Shown here piece after piece: positions 35,588-44,911 of a stretch of 64,000 nt of DNA. Positions within the stretch are counted from its first letter, which is position 1; each line of letters opens with the position of its first letter. A program made the translations under genes and the position numbers. The DNA comes from JAGPCH01 sp039810605. Lineage in GTDB: Bacteria; Bacteroidota; Ignavibacteria; Tepidaquicellales; Tepidaquicellaceae. The notes below the pieces were generated by a model. That model was not told the origin of the DNA, ran no database searches, and worked only from the letters and a program-made list of their open reading frames with translations. The DNA is taken from the NCBI GenBank assembly GCA_039810605.1, contig JBDHXH010000002.1, positions 28,974-92,973 of the forward strand, read 5' to 3'.

Positions 35588-37004
35588 ACTTCTTTCAATA
35601 TACGGCAGTGTGGGCAGGTGGGGCAATCTGATTTTGCTCGCGCTTCTGATCGTGTTCGGACTTGTCAGCAGGATGTTTGCCGCAGTTAAATATTTATATG
35701 CCGACTACATTCTGGAAATTTTACTCGCTGCGTTCGCCGCTGTGCTTGTGTGGCGTATCTCCGGGAAGAACTTTTTACCTTCAGTAAATCCAAAGATTTT
35801 TAAGAAACTTCTGATTGCGGGGATAGTTTTGAGAATTCTTTTTGCGGTGCATGATTTTTATAACAGACCTGTTCAGGACAGCGATTATGAAAAGCATGAA
35901 AAGCTCGGACAAAGGCTCGCTGCCGAAGGAGAGTTCTATGATTTCACGGGAGTTGAGTTGAGAAACTTCAGGCAGCCCGGACTTCCGGTAGTATTTGCTG
36001 CCGGACTGCTGATTTATAACAATCCTGTGACTTACGGAGTTGTAATGATTATTTTTTCTTTTGGAGTTCTGATATCAGCATACTTTCTTTTTAATGGTTT
36101 CAAAAATATTGCATCGGTTCTTTCTTTCGTTTATATCGCCATTGCGCCCAATATGCTTTTCATGGCGTCAAATTCCAATACTCAACTGCCGTTTTTCTTT
36201 TTCGTAATTTTGCTTTTCATTGCTTTGAAAAATTATTCCGGCAAGTTTTATCAGATGGTTATCATTGCAGCTCTGCTGGCGGCAGAGATGTATGTGAGGT
36301 TTAATTTCATGATGATACTGATTATGATTCCTTTCCTGATTGAAAGGCACAGAGACGAGAATATTTTTTACGGAGTCAGGAAAGCCGGGATAGTTCTTGG
36401 TTTGTTCATGATTTTTTATTCACCCTGGATTTACAGGAATTATCTTCTGTATGGTTCGATTCGGTTAATGCCGACAACAGGTTTGGGACTTTACAGTTCA
36501 AATGTTACATCAGACTACACGAAGGCGGGCGGCTATAATGGCGTGCCTGATTCTGTTCTGAATAAGTATAAGAATCTTTCCGAGGTTGAGTTCGACAAGA
36601 GACTTAACAATGATGCAATGAATTTCATAAAGGACCATCCAGCAGATTATATAAAGGGGATTCCTTTCAGACTGATGAAATACGGAGGAAGGCAGGATTG
36701 GACTATTGATTATTTTTTTGAACACACAAATTATTCAGATTCGAAATTATTGGATACAATTTTTCAGAGCATAGAAAATTTCCTTTTCTGGATCATCCTG
36801 TTCTTTCCATTCGTTTATTTGTTTAGATCAAAAAGATTGGGTGCATTGTCAACTTATGTCTTGTGGGCTTACTTGAGTTATTCAATGGCATTACTTCCTA
36901 TATCAGAAACAAGGTCACGATATAATTTCCCGTATTTGCTCTTCCCGATTTTTGCCGCGTCATTTGTCCGGCAGGATATAACAACATCCCGAAGTAAGGC
37001 TTGA
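35514..37004 (+). CDS. GT-C (GT39-like) membrane glycosyltransferase
   Basis: An up to 496-residue polytopic protein with about ten to twelve hydrophobic segments. After the first helices comes a periplasmic loop with DSDYEKHEKLGQRLA and the R-Q-P-G-L-P segment, the acidic-loop and RxPGYP-like pattern of GT-C enzymes that use polyprenyl-phosphate sugars. The likely donor is the lipid-sugar made by the GtrB-like protein at 32.8 kb. The start is unclear: ATG 35514 lies 74 bases inside wecE. A start near 35568 (ATA, giving FKILTKLL) or GTG 35610 is more natural. Confidence 0.78.
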   Translation: MSCLTMTSILLQKASVNFIFKILTKLLSIYGSVGRWGNLILLALLIVFGLVSRMFAAVKYLYADYILEILLAAFAAVLVWRISGKNFLPSVNPKIFKKLLIAGIVLRILFAVHDFYNRPVQDSDYEKHEKLGQRLAAEGEFYDFTGVELRNFRQPGLPVVFAAGLLIYNNPVTYGVVMIIFSFGVLISAYFLFNGFKNIASVLSFVYIAIAPNMLFMASNSNTQLPFFFFVILLFIALKNYSGKFYQMVIIAALLAAEMYVRFNFMMILIMIPFLIERHRDENIFYGVRKAGIVLGLFMIFYSPWIYRNYLLYGSIRLMPTTGLGLYSSNVTSDYTKAGGYNGVPDSVLNKYKNLSEVEFDKRLNNDAMNFIKDHPADYIKGIPFRLMKYGGRQDWTIDYFFEHTNYSDSKLLDTIFQSIENFLFWIILFFPFVYLFRSKRLGALSTYVLWAYLSYSMALLPISETRSRYNFPYLLFPIFAASFVRQDITTSRSKA

Positions 37005-38374
37005 GAGTTCTGGAAAGTTTTGAGATAATTAAGTTCCTGAATCCAATCTGGTATTACAATTTGTTCCCGGAAAATGCGGAGGAATTTTCCTCGTGCTATT
37101 TCAATTCCGCTGTAATGCAAATTCCCGATGATGCAAAGTCTTTGATAAGCACTGATGAAAGATATTCAAATAATGCAGCCCGTGAACTCGATCTCGGATT
37201 CCAGGCATGGAACCGGGGAGCAATGATGAAAGTAAGCGGAGTGACTTACGAAAAATTAACTCATAGAGAAAAACCGAACCGAAATGACGAATACATTTTC
37301 ATCAGAAAATATTATAAGAGTCATCGTGTGTATTATTTTTTTCTCAAGAATATTTTTTCGTTCAGAAATCCGTTCAAGGAAATTGCAGCGCTGAAAAATA
37401 CGAGAGATGTCAAGAAAGTTGATCTGGTTCATCCTCATTGCGGTCACGAAGGTTATGCTGAATTCAAATCGGAACTTGTTGCGTCAAATCCCTTTGTAAG
37501 CGTAATCATTCCGACACTCAACAGATATGAATTTCTTGGGGATGCGCTCGATGATCTAAAGAAGCAGAGCCACAGAAATTTTGATGTGATAGTAATTGAT
37601 CAGACAGATAATCCTGATAAAAAATTTTATGAACAGTTCAGTTCCCTCAATCTTAAAGTAATATATCAGAAGGGCAAGGGGCAATGGCTTGCGAGAAATG
37701 AAGCTGTCAGGAATACTAAATCTGATTTCTTACTTTTCTTTGATGATGATTCAAGAATCGGAGAAGACTGGATCGAACAGCATCTGAAGGGAATGGATTA
37801 TTTCAAGGCTGATGTATCGGCAGGCGTTTCAATTTCAAAAGTCGGTGACAGGGTTCCGGAAAATTACAGCTTTTTCAGATGGGCTGATCAATTTGATTCC
37901 GGTAATGCGATGGTGAAGAGAAAAGTTTTTGAAAAGGTAGGCATGTTTGACAGACAGTTTGACAGGCAGCGAATGGGTGACGGAGAGTTTGGACTTCGCG
38001 CTTACCTTGCGGGATTCAAGAGTATTTCACATCCGTTTGCAAAGCGAATTCACTTAAAAATCGGAAGCGGCGGATTGAGGCAATTGGGTTCATGGGATGC
38101 ATTCAGACCAAAGAAATTTTTTTCTCCGAGACCTCTGCCGAGTGTTTTGTATTTGTACAGGAAGTATTATCCCAAGAGCTATGTTTCAAATGCATTGTTG
38201 ATTGGAATGCTTCCTTCACTCATTCCTTACAAATGGAAGAGCAAAAAATATTTGTATCCGCTCGGAGCGTTGCTGTCGCTGTTCCTGTTTCCATTGCTGC
38301 TGATCCAACTTGCAAATTCGTGGAATCTATCCGGTACTATGCTTCGGGAAGGAGATAAGATTGAGCGGCTGTAA
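37001..38374 (+). CDS. GT2 glycosyltransferase with extra N-terminal region
   Basis: A 457-residue protein with TTG start overlapping the previous stop. Residues 1 to about 160 are an extra region of unknown fold. The GT-A core begins at FVSVIIPTLNRYEF (about 165) and has IDQTDNP and the FFDDDSRIG metal site (about 246-254). A hydrophobic segment near the C-terminus (about 420-445, LGALLSLFLFPLLLIQL) could anchor it to the membrane. The start of the next gene lies inside its last codons. Donor sugar unknown. Confidence 0.83.
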   Translation: MRVLESFEIIKFLNPIWYYNLFPENAEEFSSCYFNSAVMQIPDDAKSLISTDERYSNNAARELDLGFQAWNRGAMMKVSGVTYEKLTHREKPNRNDEYIFIRKYYKSHRVYYFFLKNIFSFRNPFKEIAALKNTRDVKKVDLVHPHCGHEGYAEFKSELVASNPFVSVIIPTLNRYEFLGDALDDLKKQSHRNFDVIVIDQTDNPDKKFYEQFSSLNLKVIYQKGKGQWLARNEAVRNTKSDFLLFFDDDSRIGEDWIEQHLKGMDYFKADVSAGVSISKVGDRVPENYSFFRWADQFDSGNAMVKRKVFEKVGMFDRQFDRQRMGDGEFGLRAYLAGFKSISHPFAKRIHLKIGSGGLRQLGSWDAFRPKKFFSPRPLPSVLYLYRKYYPKSYVSNALLIGMLPSLIPYKWKSKKYLYPLGALLSLFLFPLLLIQLANSWNLSGTMLREGDKIERL

Positions 38375-39485
38375 GAAAATATTGCTGATAACAGCGGAGT
38401 TTCCTCCCGGTCCCGGAGGAATCGGGAATCACGCGTACAACCTTGGCAAGTTTCTGGGGAAGAACGGTCATGACGTGAAAGTGCTTGCAGTTTCGGATTA
38501 TGCAAGCCGCGAAGAAGAAAAAAATTTTGATGAGAAAGAGGAAATCGAAATCCAAAGATTCCTGCGTCACGAGAGCAGACTGAAGACTCTTTACGGAAGA
38601 ATCAATAAAATCAGAGATGCAATTGCAGAAAACAATTTTGACATCATAATCTTTTCCGGAAGGTTTTCACTTCTGACTTCATTGCTTATTCCAAAAAAAC
38701 AGGGAACGAAGTTTGTTGCAATTGCACACGGGGGAGATATTAATCCTGACAGCAAACTTCTGAAAACAGCGGTAAACTCTGCGATCAGAAAAATGGATCT
38801 CATAATTCCTGTCTCGCGGTTTTCAAAATCAAAACTCAATGCAAATATTCCTGAAAATAAAATTGAAGTCATTCCAAATGGCTTCGATATTGAACTTGCG
38901 GATGAAGTAAATTCAGTGATCAGGAATTCACTGAACGGCACCCTTAATCTTGTAACAGTTGGAACTGTCTGGCCAAGGAAAGGTCATCACAATGTCCTTA
39001 AAGCTCTGCCTCTGGTTCTGAAAAAGTTTCCGGAATTGAAATACAAAATTATCGGAAGGCTTGCCGACACTTCGAAAACAAAAAGTTATTTTGAGAATGA
39101 GCAAATCAAGAAACATTTGATAGTTTATGGAAGTGTTTCGAATGCAGAAATGATTCAAGAGTTAGGGCAGTCACAAATTTTTATCATGCTTAGTGAAACG
39201 CAGTCAAGCGGAGACTTCGAAGGGTTCGGCATTGCAGTAATTGAAGCAAATTCGTTGGGACTGCCTGCAATTGGTTCAAGAAACAGCGGGCTTGAGGATT
39301 CTATCAATGACGGTGAGAGCGGCATTCTTGTGGATCCGAAAAATCCCGAAGAGGTTGTGAGAGCGGTTGAAAAAATTGTGAATGACTATGAAAGATTCAG
39401 CACAAATGCTAAGCAATGGGCTTTGAAGCATCATTGGTCAAATGTTGTAACGTTATATGAAAAAGCTTTTGACAAAATTAAATGA
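38361..39485 (+). CDS. GT4-family glycosyltransferase
   Basis: A 374-residue GT-B enzyme. TTG at 38361 is chosen: it follows GGAGA at the right distance and puts CKKILLITAEFPPGPGGIGNHA, the glycine-rich GT4 N-terminus, at the start. A longer frame from 38310 would add residues lying entirely inside the previous gene. The donor site is LSETQSSGDFEGFGIAVIEA, a slightly extended form of the GT4 E-x7-E loop. The stop is 12 bases before the asnB-type gene. Confidence 0.87.
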   Translation: MSGCKKILLITAEFPPGPGGIGNHAYNLGKFLGKNGHDVKVLAVSDYASREEEKNFDEKEEIEIQRFLRHESRLKTLYGRINKIRDAIAENNFDIIIFSGRFSLLTSLLIPKKQGTKFVAIAHGGDINPDSKLLKTAVNSAIRKMDLIIPVSRFSKSKLNANIPENKIEVIPNGFDIELADEVNSVIRNSLNGTLNLVTVGTVWPRKGHHNVLKALPLVLKKFPELKYKIIGRLADTSKTKSYFENEQIKKHLIVYGSVSNAEMIQELGQSQIFIMLSETQSSGDFEGFGIAVIEANSLGLPAIGSRNSGLEDSINDGESGILVDPKNPEEVVRAVEKIVNDYERFSTNAKQWALKHHWSNVVTLYEKAFDKIK

Positions 39486-39497
39486 GAAGAAATAAAG

Positions 39498-41381
39498 ATG
39501 TGTGGATTTCTCGGAGCTGCTGATTTTAATAAGGGAATAGATGAACATCTTCCCGCATTGCGCAAGGGATTGAATGCGATTTCACATCGTGGTCCCGACG
39601 GAAGCAAGGAAATGAATTTTGGGAAAGTCTATCTTGGACATAACAGACTTAGCATCATTGATCTTTCAACAGATGCCGACCAGCCTCTCAAATCAATTAA
39701 CTCGGATGCTTATCTGATATTCAATGGAGAGATTTATAATTATAAAGAATTGAGGAAAGAACTTTCAGGAATAAATTTTAAAACGAATTCGGATACGGAA
39801 GTTTTGCTGGAAGGTTATTTGAAATTTGGGATTGATTTCTTCAGGAAGTTGAGAGGAATTTATTCATTTTCAATTTTTGATAACAGAAGCGAACCGAAGC
39901 TTGTTATGTACAGAGATCCGGCAGGTGTAAAGCCGCTGTACTTTTTCGCGAAGAATGGCTTTTGCATTTACGGAAGTGAAATCAAGGCTCTCCTTCCGAC
40001 TGTTCGAAAAGAATTGTCGGTGAACGTTGACGCAGTGAAATGTTATCTGAATCTTGGATATTGTCCCGAGCCTTATACAGTTTATTCCGAAATCAATGCC
40101 CTGAAACCCGGTATGGCAGTTGAAGTCAAGAAAGACAGCATCAGAAAAATTCAATGCATTGAATATGATTTTGAAAATGAAAATACGTTTTCATATCGTG
40201 ATAATCAGAATCATACCGAAAGGATACTATCGGAAGCTGTTCGCAGAAATCTCGTAGCGGATGTAGAAGTTGCAGTCGCGCTAAGCGGAGGCATTGATTC
40301 ATCGTTGATTTATGCCTATGCAAATGAGTCAGACAGTTCGATAAGAGGTCTGACGGTAAAGTTTGATGATAAGGATTACAACGAGGCGGACATTTCAAAA
40401 ATATATTCGGGGTCGCTGAAAGGCAGGCATGAGTTTGTTGAAGTTCAGAATGTGCTTAATCTTGAGACACTGGATATGGTTCTCAAAAATTTTGATCAGC
40501 CTTATGCGGACTCATCGGCAATTAATGTCTATTACCTTACAAGAGCTACGAAGAGTATCTCAAAAGTGCTTATTGGAGGCGACGGCGGGGATGAACTTTA
40601 CAACGGATATCCTTCGATGACATGGCTGGTATACCTTTATAAGTTGACTGGGAATTCGTTGGGAAAGAGAGGCGGTGAAGCAATCCTGGGATTGTCGAAA
40701 AAATTTGCCACCTCTTCTCAAAAGAGGATGATAACGAGAATGCTCGCGCTCACGGGCGAGAGACCTGTGGAAATGCTTTATGACTGGCACTCATGGTTTC
40801 CGAGAACTGTTTGTTACGAAGGCAAGAGCCCTTTTAAGTTTGATACATCCGACGGTCTGCGGATTTATGAGACAGTCTTTGAAGAAAGTGCGCCTGCAGA
40901 ATTCAGAAATTTTGTAGCGTTTGATTATTTCCGGAAGACAATGCTAAGTGATTATCTTAGGAAAACTGATATGATGTCAATGCTTAACAGTATAGAATAC
41001 AGGGTTCCGTTTCTCGACGAGGATCTGACGGAGTTTGCGCTGACAATTCCATTTGAGCAGAAGTCATCATTGAGAGAAACAAAAAAAATTCTAAGAGCAA
41101 TTCACAGAAAAAAATTCCCTGCGCAGACAAGCAAAATGCCCAAGAAAGGATTCACTATTCCGCTTGACAAAGCATTGAGCCGTGAAGACTTCAGAATCAT
41201 TGAGGATAGGTTGATGCGGAAAGATAATTACGTACACGAATTTGTTTCAAAGGAATACATTAATTTTCTATTCAGAGCCTTGAATGAAAAGAATGATCAA
41301 AATGAAATGATAAGCAGGGCAGGTATCTATCAGAGGATTCTGATGTTGTATAGTCTTGGTCTATGGCATGATGCGAGATGA
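39498..41381 (+). CDS. asnB: Asparagine synthetase B-type glutamine amidotransferase
   Basis: A 627-residue full-length AsnB-like protein. MCGFLGA gives the N-terminal nucleophile Cys2 of the class II glutaminase. RGPDGS, NGEIYNY and YRDPAGVKPLY are glutaminase landmarks. VALSGGIDSSL (about 257) is the PP-loop of the synthase domain, and YRVPFLDEDLTEFA closes the family pattern. In a polysaccharide cluster it more likely converts a sugar carboxylate to a carboxamide than makes free asparagine. It overlaps the next gene by four bases. Confidence 0.9.
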   Translation: MCGFLGAADFNKGIDEHLPALRKGLNAISHRGPDGSKEMNFGKVYLGHNRLSIIDLSTDADQPLKSINSDAYLIFNGEIYNYKELRKELSGINFKTNSDTEVLLEGYLKFGIDFFRKLRGIYSFSIFDNRSEPKLVMYRDPAGVKPLYFFAKNGFCIYGSEIKALLPTVRKELSVNVDAVKCYLNLGYCPEPYTVYSEINALKPGMAVEVKKDSIRKIQCIEYDFENENTFSYRDNQNHTERILSEAVRRNLVADVEVAVALSGGIDSSLIYAYANESDSSIRGLTVKFDDKDYNEADISKIYSGSLKGRHEFVEVQNVLNLETLDMVLKNFDQPYADSSAINVYYLTRATKSISKVLIGGDGGDELYNGYPSMTWLVYLYKLTGNSLGKRGGEAILGLSKKFATSSQKRMITRMLALTGERPVEMLYDWHSWFPRTVCYEGKSPFKFDTSDGLRIYETVFEESAPAEFRNFVAFDYFRKTMLSDYLRKTDMMSMLNSIEYRVPFLDEDLTEFALTIPFEQKSSLRETKKILRAIHRKKFPAQTSKMPKKGFTIPLDKALSREDFRIIEDRLMRKDNYVHEFVSKEYINFLFRALNEKNDQNEMISRAGIYQRILMLYSLGLWHDAR

Positions 41382-42499
41382 AGCTTGCCATAATTTCACA
41401 TACGCCGCACTATATGAACGGCGGAAAAATTTCGGGATGGGGACCAACAATCAGAGAAATAAATCATCTGACGGAAGTATTTGAAAGCATATATCATATT
41501 GCCCCTCTTCACAGTGGAACAGCGCCTCCGAGTTCATTGCATTATGAAGACAACAGAATTTTCTTTGTCCCTTTAAAACCTTATGGAGGCAAGAGTTTTG
41601 TTGACAAAATTTCAATATTCACGACTGCGTTTCACAATTTGAAAGTAATAAAAAGTGTTCTTAAGAATGTGGACTGGGTTCAATTCAGATCACCGACAGC
41701 GATGGGGGTATATGTTCTTCCTTACCTTAGCGCCAGGAAGGAACCTAAACGCTGGGTAAAATATGCAGGTAACTGGAAATTATCCGGTACGCCAATGTCT
41801 TACCGGTTTCAAAAATGGTGGCTGAAGAAAAATTTTCTTAACTCATTTGTTACTGTCAACGGAGATGAAAACGATGAGAAGAATAATATTTTGAATTTCA
41901 GGAATCCGTGTCTTGACAATGAAGAACTCGCCAATGCAAATGCAATCGCGGATAAGAAAGACTTCACAGGTAAGTTGACGCTTTGCTTCAGCGGCACGCT
42001 GACAAATAATAAAGGCGTCGGAATAATTCTTGATTCAGTCAGCAGAATAAAGAGAAGAAATGAAATTGAACGAATAATATTTGCGGGGGATGGTCCTGAC
42101 AGAGAGCGATATGAGTCTGAAGCATCAGGGTCTGATTTGGATATTGTCTTTAAAGGTTTCATGAACCGCAATGATCTCAAAGATGTATATGCGGAATCAC
42201 ATTTGATTCTGCTTCCGAGTGAGTCAGAGGGTTTTCCCAAAGTAATAGCAGAGGCGGCGTCTTATGGCTGTGTGCCGGTTGTATCAGATGTCTCCGCGAT
42301 AAGCAGATATTTCAATGATTCAAATGGATTTCTCTTGAAAGAAATAAGTTCTGATGCGCTCGCTCATAGAATAGATGAAGCGCTGATGGATAGAGAGATG
42401 CTTAAGAATAAATCGAAGAAGTGTTCAACGATTTCAAAACTGTTTACATTTGAAGATTACATTAAGAATCTGCGTGAAAAAATTCTCAAAGAAGAATGA
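41378..42499 (+). CDS. GT4-family glycosyltransferase
   Basis: A 373-residue GT-B enzyme. The N-terminus MKLAIISHTPHYMNGGKISGWGPT carries a glycine-rich loop; the second domain starts KLTLCFSGTLTNNKGV. The donor site is LPSESEGFPKVIAEAASYG. It uses the ATGA overlap with asnB, so the two may be made in step. Unknown donor; cytoplasmic. Confidence 0.87.
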   Translation: MKLAIISHTPHYMNGGKISGWGPTIREINHLTEVFESIYHIAPLHSGTAPPSSLHYEDNRIFFVPLKPYGGKSFVDKISIFTTAFHNLKVIKSVLKNVDWVQFRSPTAMGVYVLPYLSARKEPKRWVKYAGNWKLSGTPMSYRFQKWWLKKNFLNSFVTVNGDENDEKNNILNFRNPCLDNEELANANAIADKKDFTGKLTLCFSGTLTNNKGVGIILDSVSRIKRRNEIERIIFAGDGPDRERYESEASGSDLDIVFKGFMNRNDLKDVYAESHLILLPSESEGFPKVIAEAASYGCVPVVSDVSAISRYFNDSNGFLLKEISSDALAHRIDEALMDREMLKNKSKKCSTISKLFTFEDYIKNLREKILKEE

Positions 42500-42542
42500 A
42501 ATATAAGTTTATTTTTTTGCAATTAAGATATAATTTTGAAAA

Positions 42543-43883
42543 GTGAAAGATTCTCCTTTTAAAGCCGAAATATACTTAGCAATTAACGTATTGCTCGCGC
42601 TTGGATTGGTATTCAATTCCAAGTTGAGTGAAGTATATGCCATCATCATTTTGATATACGGCATGTTCAGGATATTCAACAAGAAAAATGCGGATGGTTC
42701 AGCTCACATCATGGCGGGATATGTGGTTGGAATCGAGGTATTGTTCCGAATGAATTCCGGTGGATTCGGTTATGAGTTCGGCAAGTATGCGGTAATGCTT
42801 TTTTTGGTAATCGGGATACTTGTGAGCGAGAAGAAAAAAAAGATTCCTTTCCTGTTTGTTGCTTTCATTCTGGCAATGTTGCCTTCGGTAATTTTTGCCG
42901 ATTATCCCACGTTTGAGTTCGAGAGACAGATGATATCTTTTAATCTTGCAGGTCCGGTTTGTCTTGGTATTTCTGTTATATATTTTCACAAGCGAAGATT
43001 GTCGCTGATACAGATGCGGAAACTCTTGCTGGCGATTTTGTATCCGATAACAGGCATGGCGTTTTTTCTGTATTTCCGCTCCGGAACTCTTGAGAACGTT
43101 GAATTCACCACAGAGTCAAACTTCCAGGCAAGCGGCGGTTTCGGTCCCAATCAGGTATCAACAATACTTGGACTTGGAATTTTAATAATTGCGATAGCAT
43201 ATTTTCTTGGGATAAGATTGTTCAGAATGAAGTATCTGAACATTATTCTTCTGATGCTTTTCCTTGTAAGAGGTCTTGCTACTTTTTCCAGAGGCGGTAT
43301 GATAGCTCCCTTAGCGGCGATCGTCGTTTGCATAATTATTATGTCAATAACCAATCCGCAGTTTCAGGCGAGGATGAATAAAGTGTTCTATGCATTCATG
43401 ATAATCTGTGTAGTTGGATTTCTCGGATTCAATTATGTAAATGATGTCAGCGGCGGGTTGCTGGAAATGAGATTCAAAGGCGAGTCAATGTATAATAAGC
43501 AGAAGAGTAATCTGCTTAGCGGAAGAGACAACATATTCATGAATGATCTTGAAATATTTCAGGACAATGTTCTGACTGGCGTAGGTCCGGGAAATGCAGG
43601 AGAAGTGAGGGAGCAGACCGCGGGGATAACTGCCGCCGCAGCGCACATTGAATATTCGCGGCTTCTTGCAGAACACGGACTCTTCGGAATCTTTGCGATT
43701 TTTGTGATGCTGCTTTTTCCCGTAAAGACTTTTTTCCAGCTTAGAAGCGTAGATGATAAAGTCTTGCTGATAATGTGCACGGTTTTTGTTTTCATCAGCC
43801 TTGGTCACTCTGCAATGAGAACTGCCTCGCCCGGATTTATTTACGGGCTAGCTTACATAAATTTAGTAAGGCAAAGAACGTGA
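42543..43883 (+). CDS. O-antigen ligase/polymerase family membrane protein
   Basis: A 446-residue polytopic protein (about 12 hydrophobic segments) starting at GTG. The C-terminal periplasmic loop shows the Wzy_C/WaaL pattern: LTGVGPGNA, then HIEYSRLLAEHGLFG with its conserved His. It could polymerise repeat units (Wzy) or attach the polymer to its carrier (WaaL); sequence alone does not separate the two. It is the only such gene in the window. The next gene begins within its stop codon. Confidence 0.83.
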   Translation: MKDSPFKAEIYLAINVLLALGLVFNSKLSEVYAIIILIYGMFRIFNKKNADGSAHIMAGYVVGIEVLFRMNSGGFGYEFGKYAVMLFLVIGILVSEKKKKIPFLFVAFILAMLPSVIFADYPTFEFERQMISFNLAGPVCLGISVIYFHKRRLSLIQMRKLLLAILYPITGMAFFLYFRSGTLENVEFTTESNFQASGGFGPNQVSTILGLGILIIAIAYFLGIRLFRMKYLNIILLMLFLVRGLATFSRGGMIAPLAAIVVCIIIMSITNPQFQARMNKVFYAFMIICVVGFLGFNYVNDVSGGLLEMRFKGESMYNKQKSNLLSGRDNIFMNDLEIFQDNVLTGVGPGNAGEVREQTAGITAAAAHIEYSRLLAEHGLFGIFAIFVMLLFPVKTFFQLRSVDDKVLLIMCTVFVFISLGHSAMRTASPGFIYGLAYINLVRQRT

Positions 43884-44890
43884 TTCTTTATGTAGGTAAC
43901 ATTCTTTCCGGTCACGGCTATACTCCAACATTTATCGAACTGCTTGCCCCAAAACTTTCCGATAAGTACGAATTAAAAACTGCATCTTCAAAGAAAAATC
44001 AGATTTCCAGAATGATTGACATGATGGGAATGCTTTTTAAATTCAGAAAACAAATCAACCTTCTTCTCATTGACTCATACAGCCGCAGAGCTTTCTGGTA
44101 CACTTATATTCTGGCGCTGCTTAGCAAAATTTACGGCATAAAATATGTTCCCATATTGAGAGGCGGAGGTTATCCCGAAAGATTGAAAAAATCTCCTTCA
44201 AAGTGTAATTTTATTTTTTCGAACTCATTTAAAAATATTTCTCCTTCACTTTACCTTAAGAAAAGTTTTGAGGATGAAAACTTTGATGTTGAATATATTC
44301 CCAACTTTCTTCCCATCGGAGAATATAAATTTAAAGAGCGCGTAAATGTCAGCCCGAAACTTTTGTGGGTAAGATCATTTCATAAAATATATAATCCTGT
44401 TCTTGCAGTTGAAGTGCTTAATGAACTAAAGAAAAAATTTTCTGATGCAATTCTGTGCATGGTAGGTCCCGATAAAGATGGTTGCCTCAAGGATGTAATC
44501 GAAAGAACAAGCGAGCTTAAATTGAATGATTCTGTAGTTTTTAAAGGCAAACTCTCCAAAGAAGAATGGCGAAGACTCTCCGAAGAGTATGATATTTTTA
44601 TTAACACAACAGATTTTGACAATCACCCTGTAAGCGTAATTGAAGCAATGGCGTTAGGTCTCCCCGTTGTTTCGACAGATGTCGGAGGAATTCCCTTTCT
44701 TATTGATGATGCGTCTAACGGTCTACTTGTTCCAAGAAATGAAACACTGCAGTTCGCAGGTGCAATCACAAGACTATGTAATGATCCGGATTTGACTAAG
44801 AAAATTTCACTCAACGCCCGCAAACTTGCCGAAAGCTTTGACTGGGAAATTGTAAAATTGAAATGGTCGGAATTGATTGAAAGCGCCTGA
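43880..44890 (+). CDS. GT4-family glycosyltransferase
   Basis: A 336-residue GT-B enzyme. GTG at 43880, in a GTGA overlap with the previous gene, begins the first strand VILYVGNILSGHGYTP. The longer frame from 43775 would add 35 residues lying inside the ligase gene and is rejected. The donor site INTTDFDNHPVSVIEAMALG and the STDVGGIPFLI loop are canonical for GT4. Shorter than usual, with a trimmed N-terminal domain. Donor unknown. Confidence 0.85.
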   Translation: MILYVGNILSGHGYTPTFIELLAPKLSDKYELKTASSKKNQISRMIDMMGMLFKFRKQINLLLIDSYSRRAFWYTYILALLSKIYGIKYVPILRGGGYPERLKKSPSKCNFIFSNSFKNISPSLYLKKSFEDENFDVEYIPNFLPIGEYKFKERVNVSPKLLWVRSFHKIYNPVLAVEVLNELKKKFSDAILCMVGPDKDGCLKDVIERTSELKLNDSVVFKGKLSKEEWRRLSEEYDIFINTTDFDNHPVSVIEAMALGLPVVSTDVGGIPFLIDDASNGLLVPRNETLQFAGAITRLCNDPDLTKKISLNARKLAESFDWEIVKLKWSELIESA

Positions 44891-44911
44891 AAAATTTTTG
44901 CGAATGAAACT

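Noticed and set aside
39498..41381. Housekeeping asparagine synthesis
   Set aside because: Two full copies plus a partial-type third inside one polysaccharide cluster argue for sugar amidation, although asparagine synthesis cannot be excluded by sequence alone.
43775..43879. Extended N-terminus for the GT4 gene at 43.9 kb
   Set aside because: The added residues lie wholly inside the ligase/polymerase gene and do not resemble a GT4 start; GTG 43880 fits the overlap pattern.
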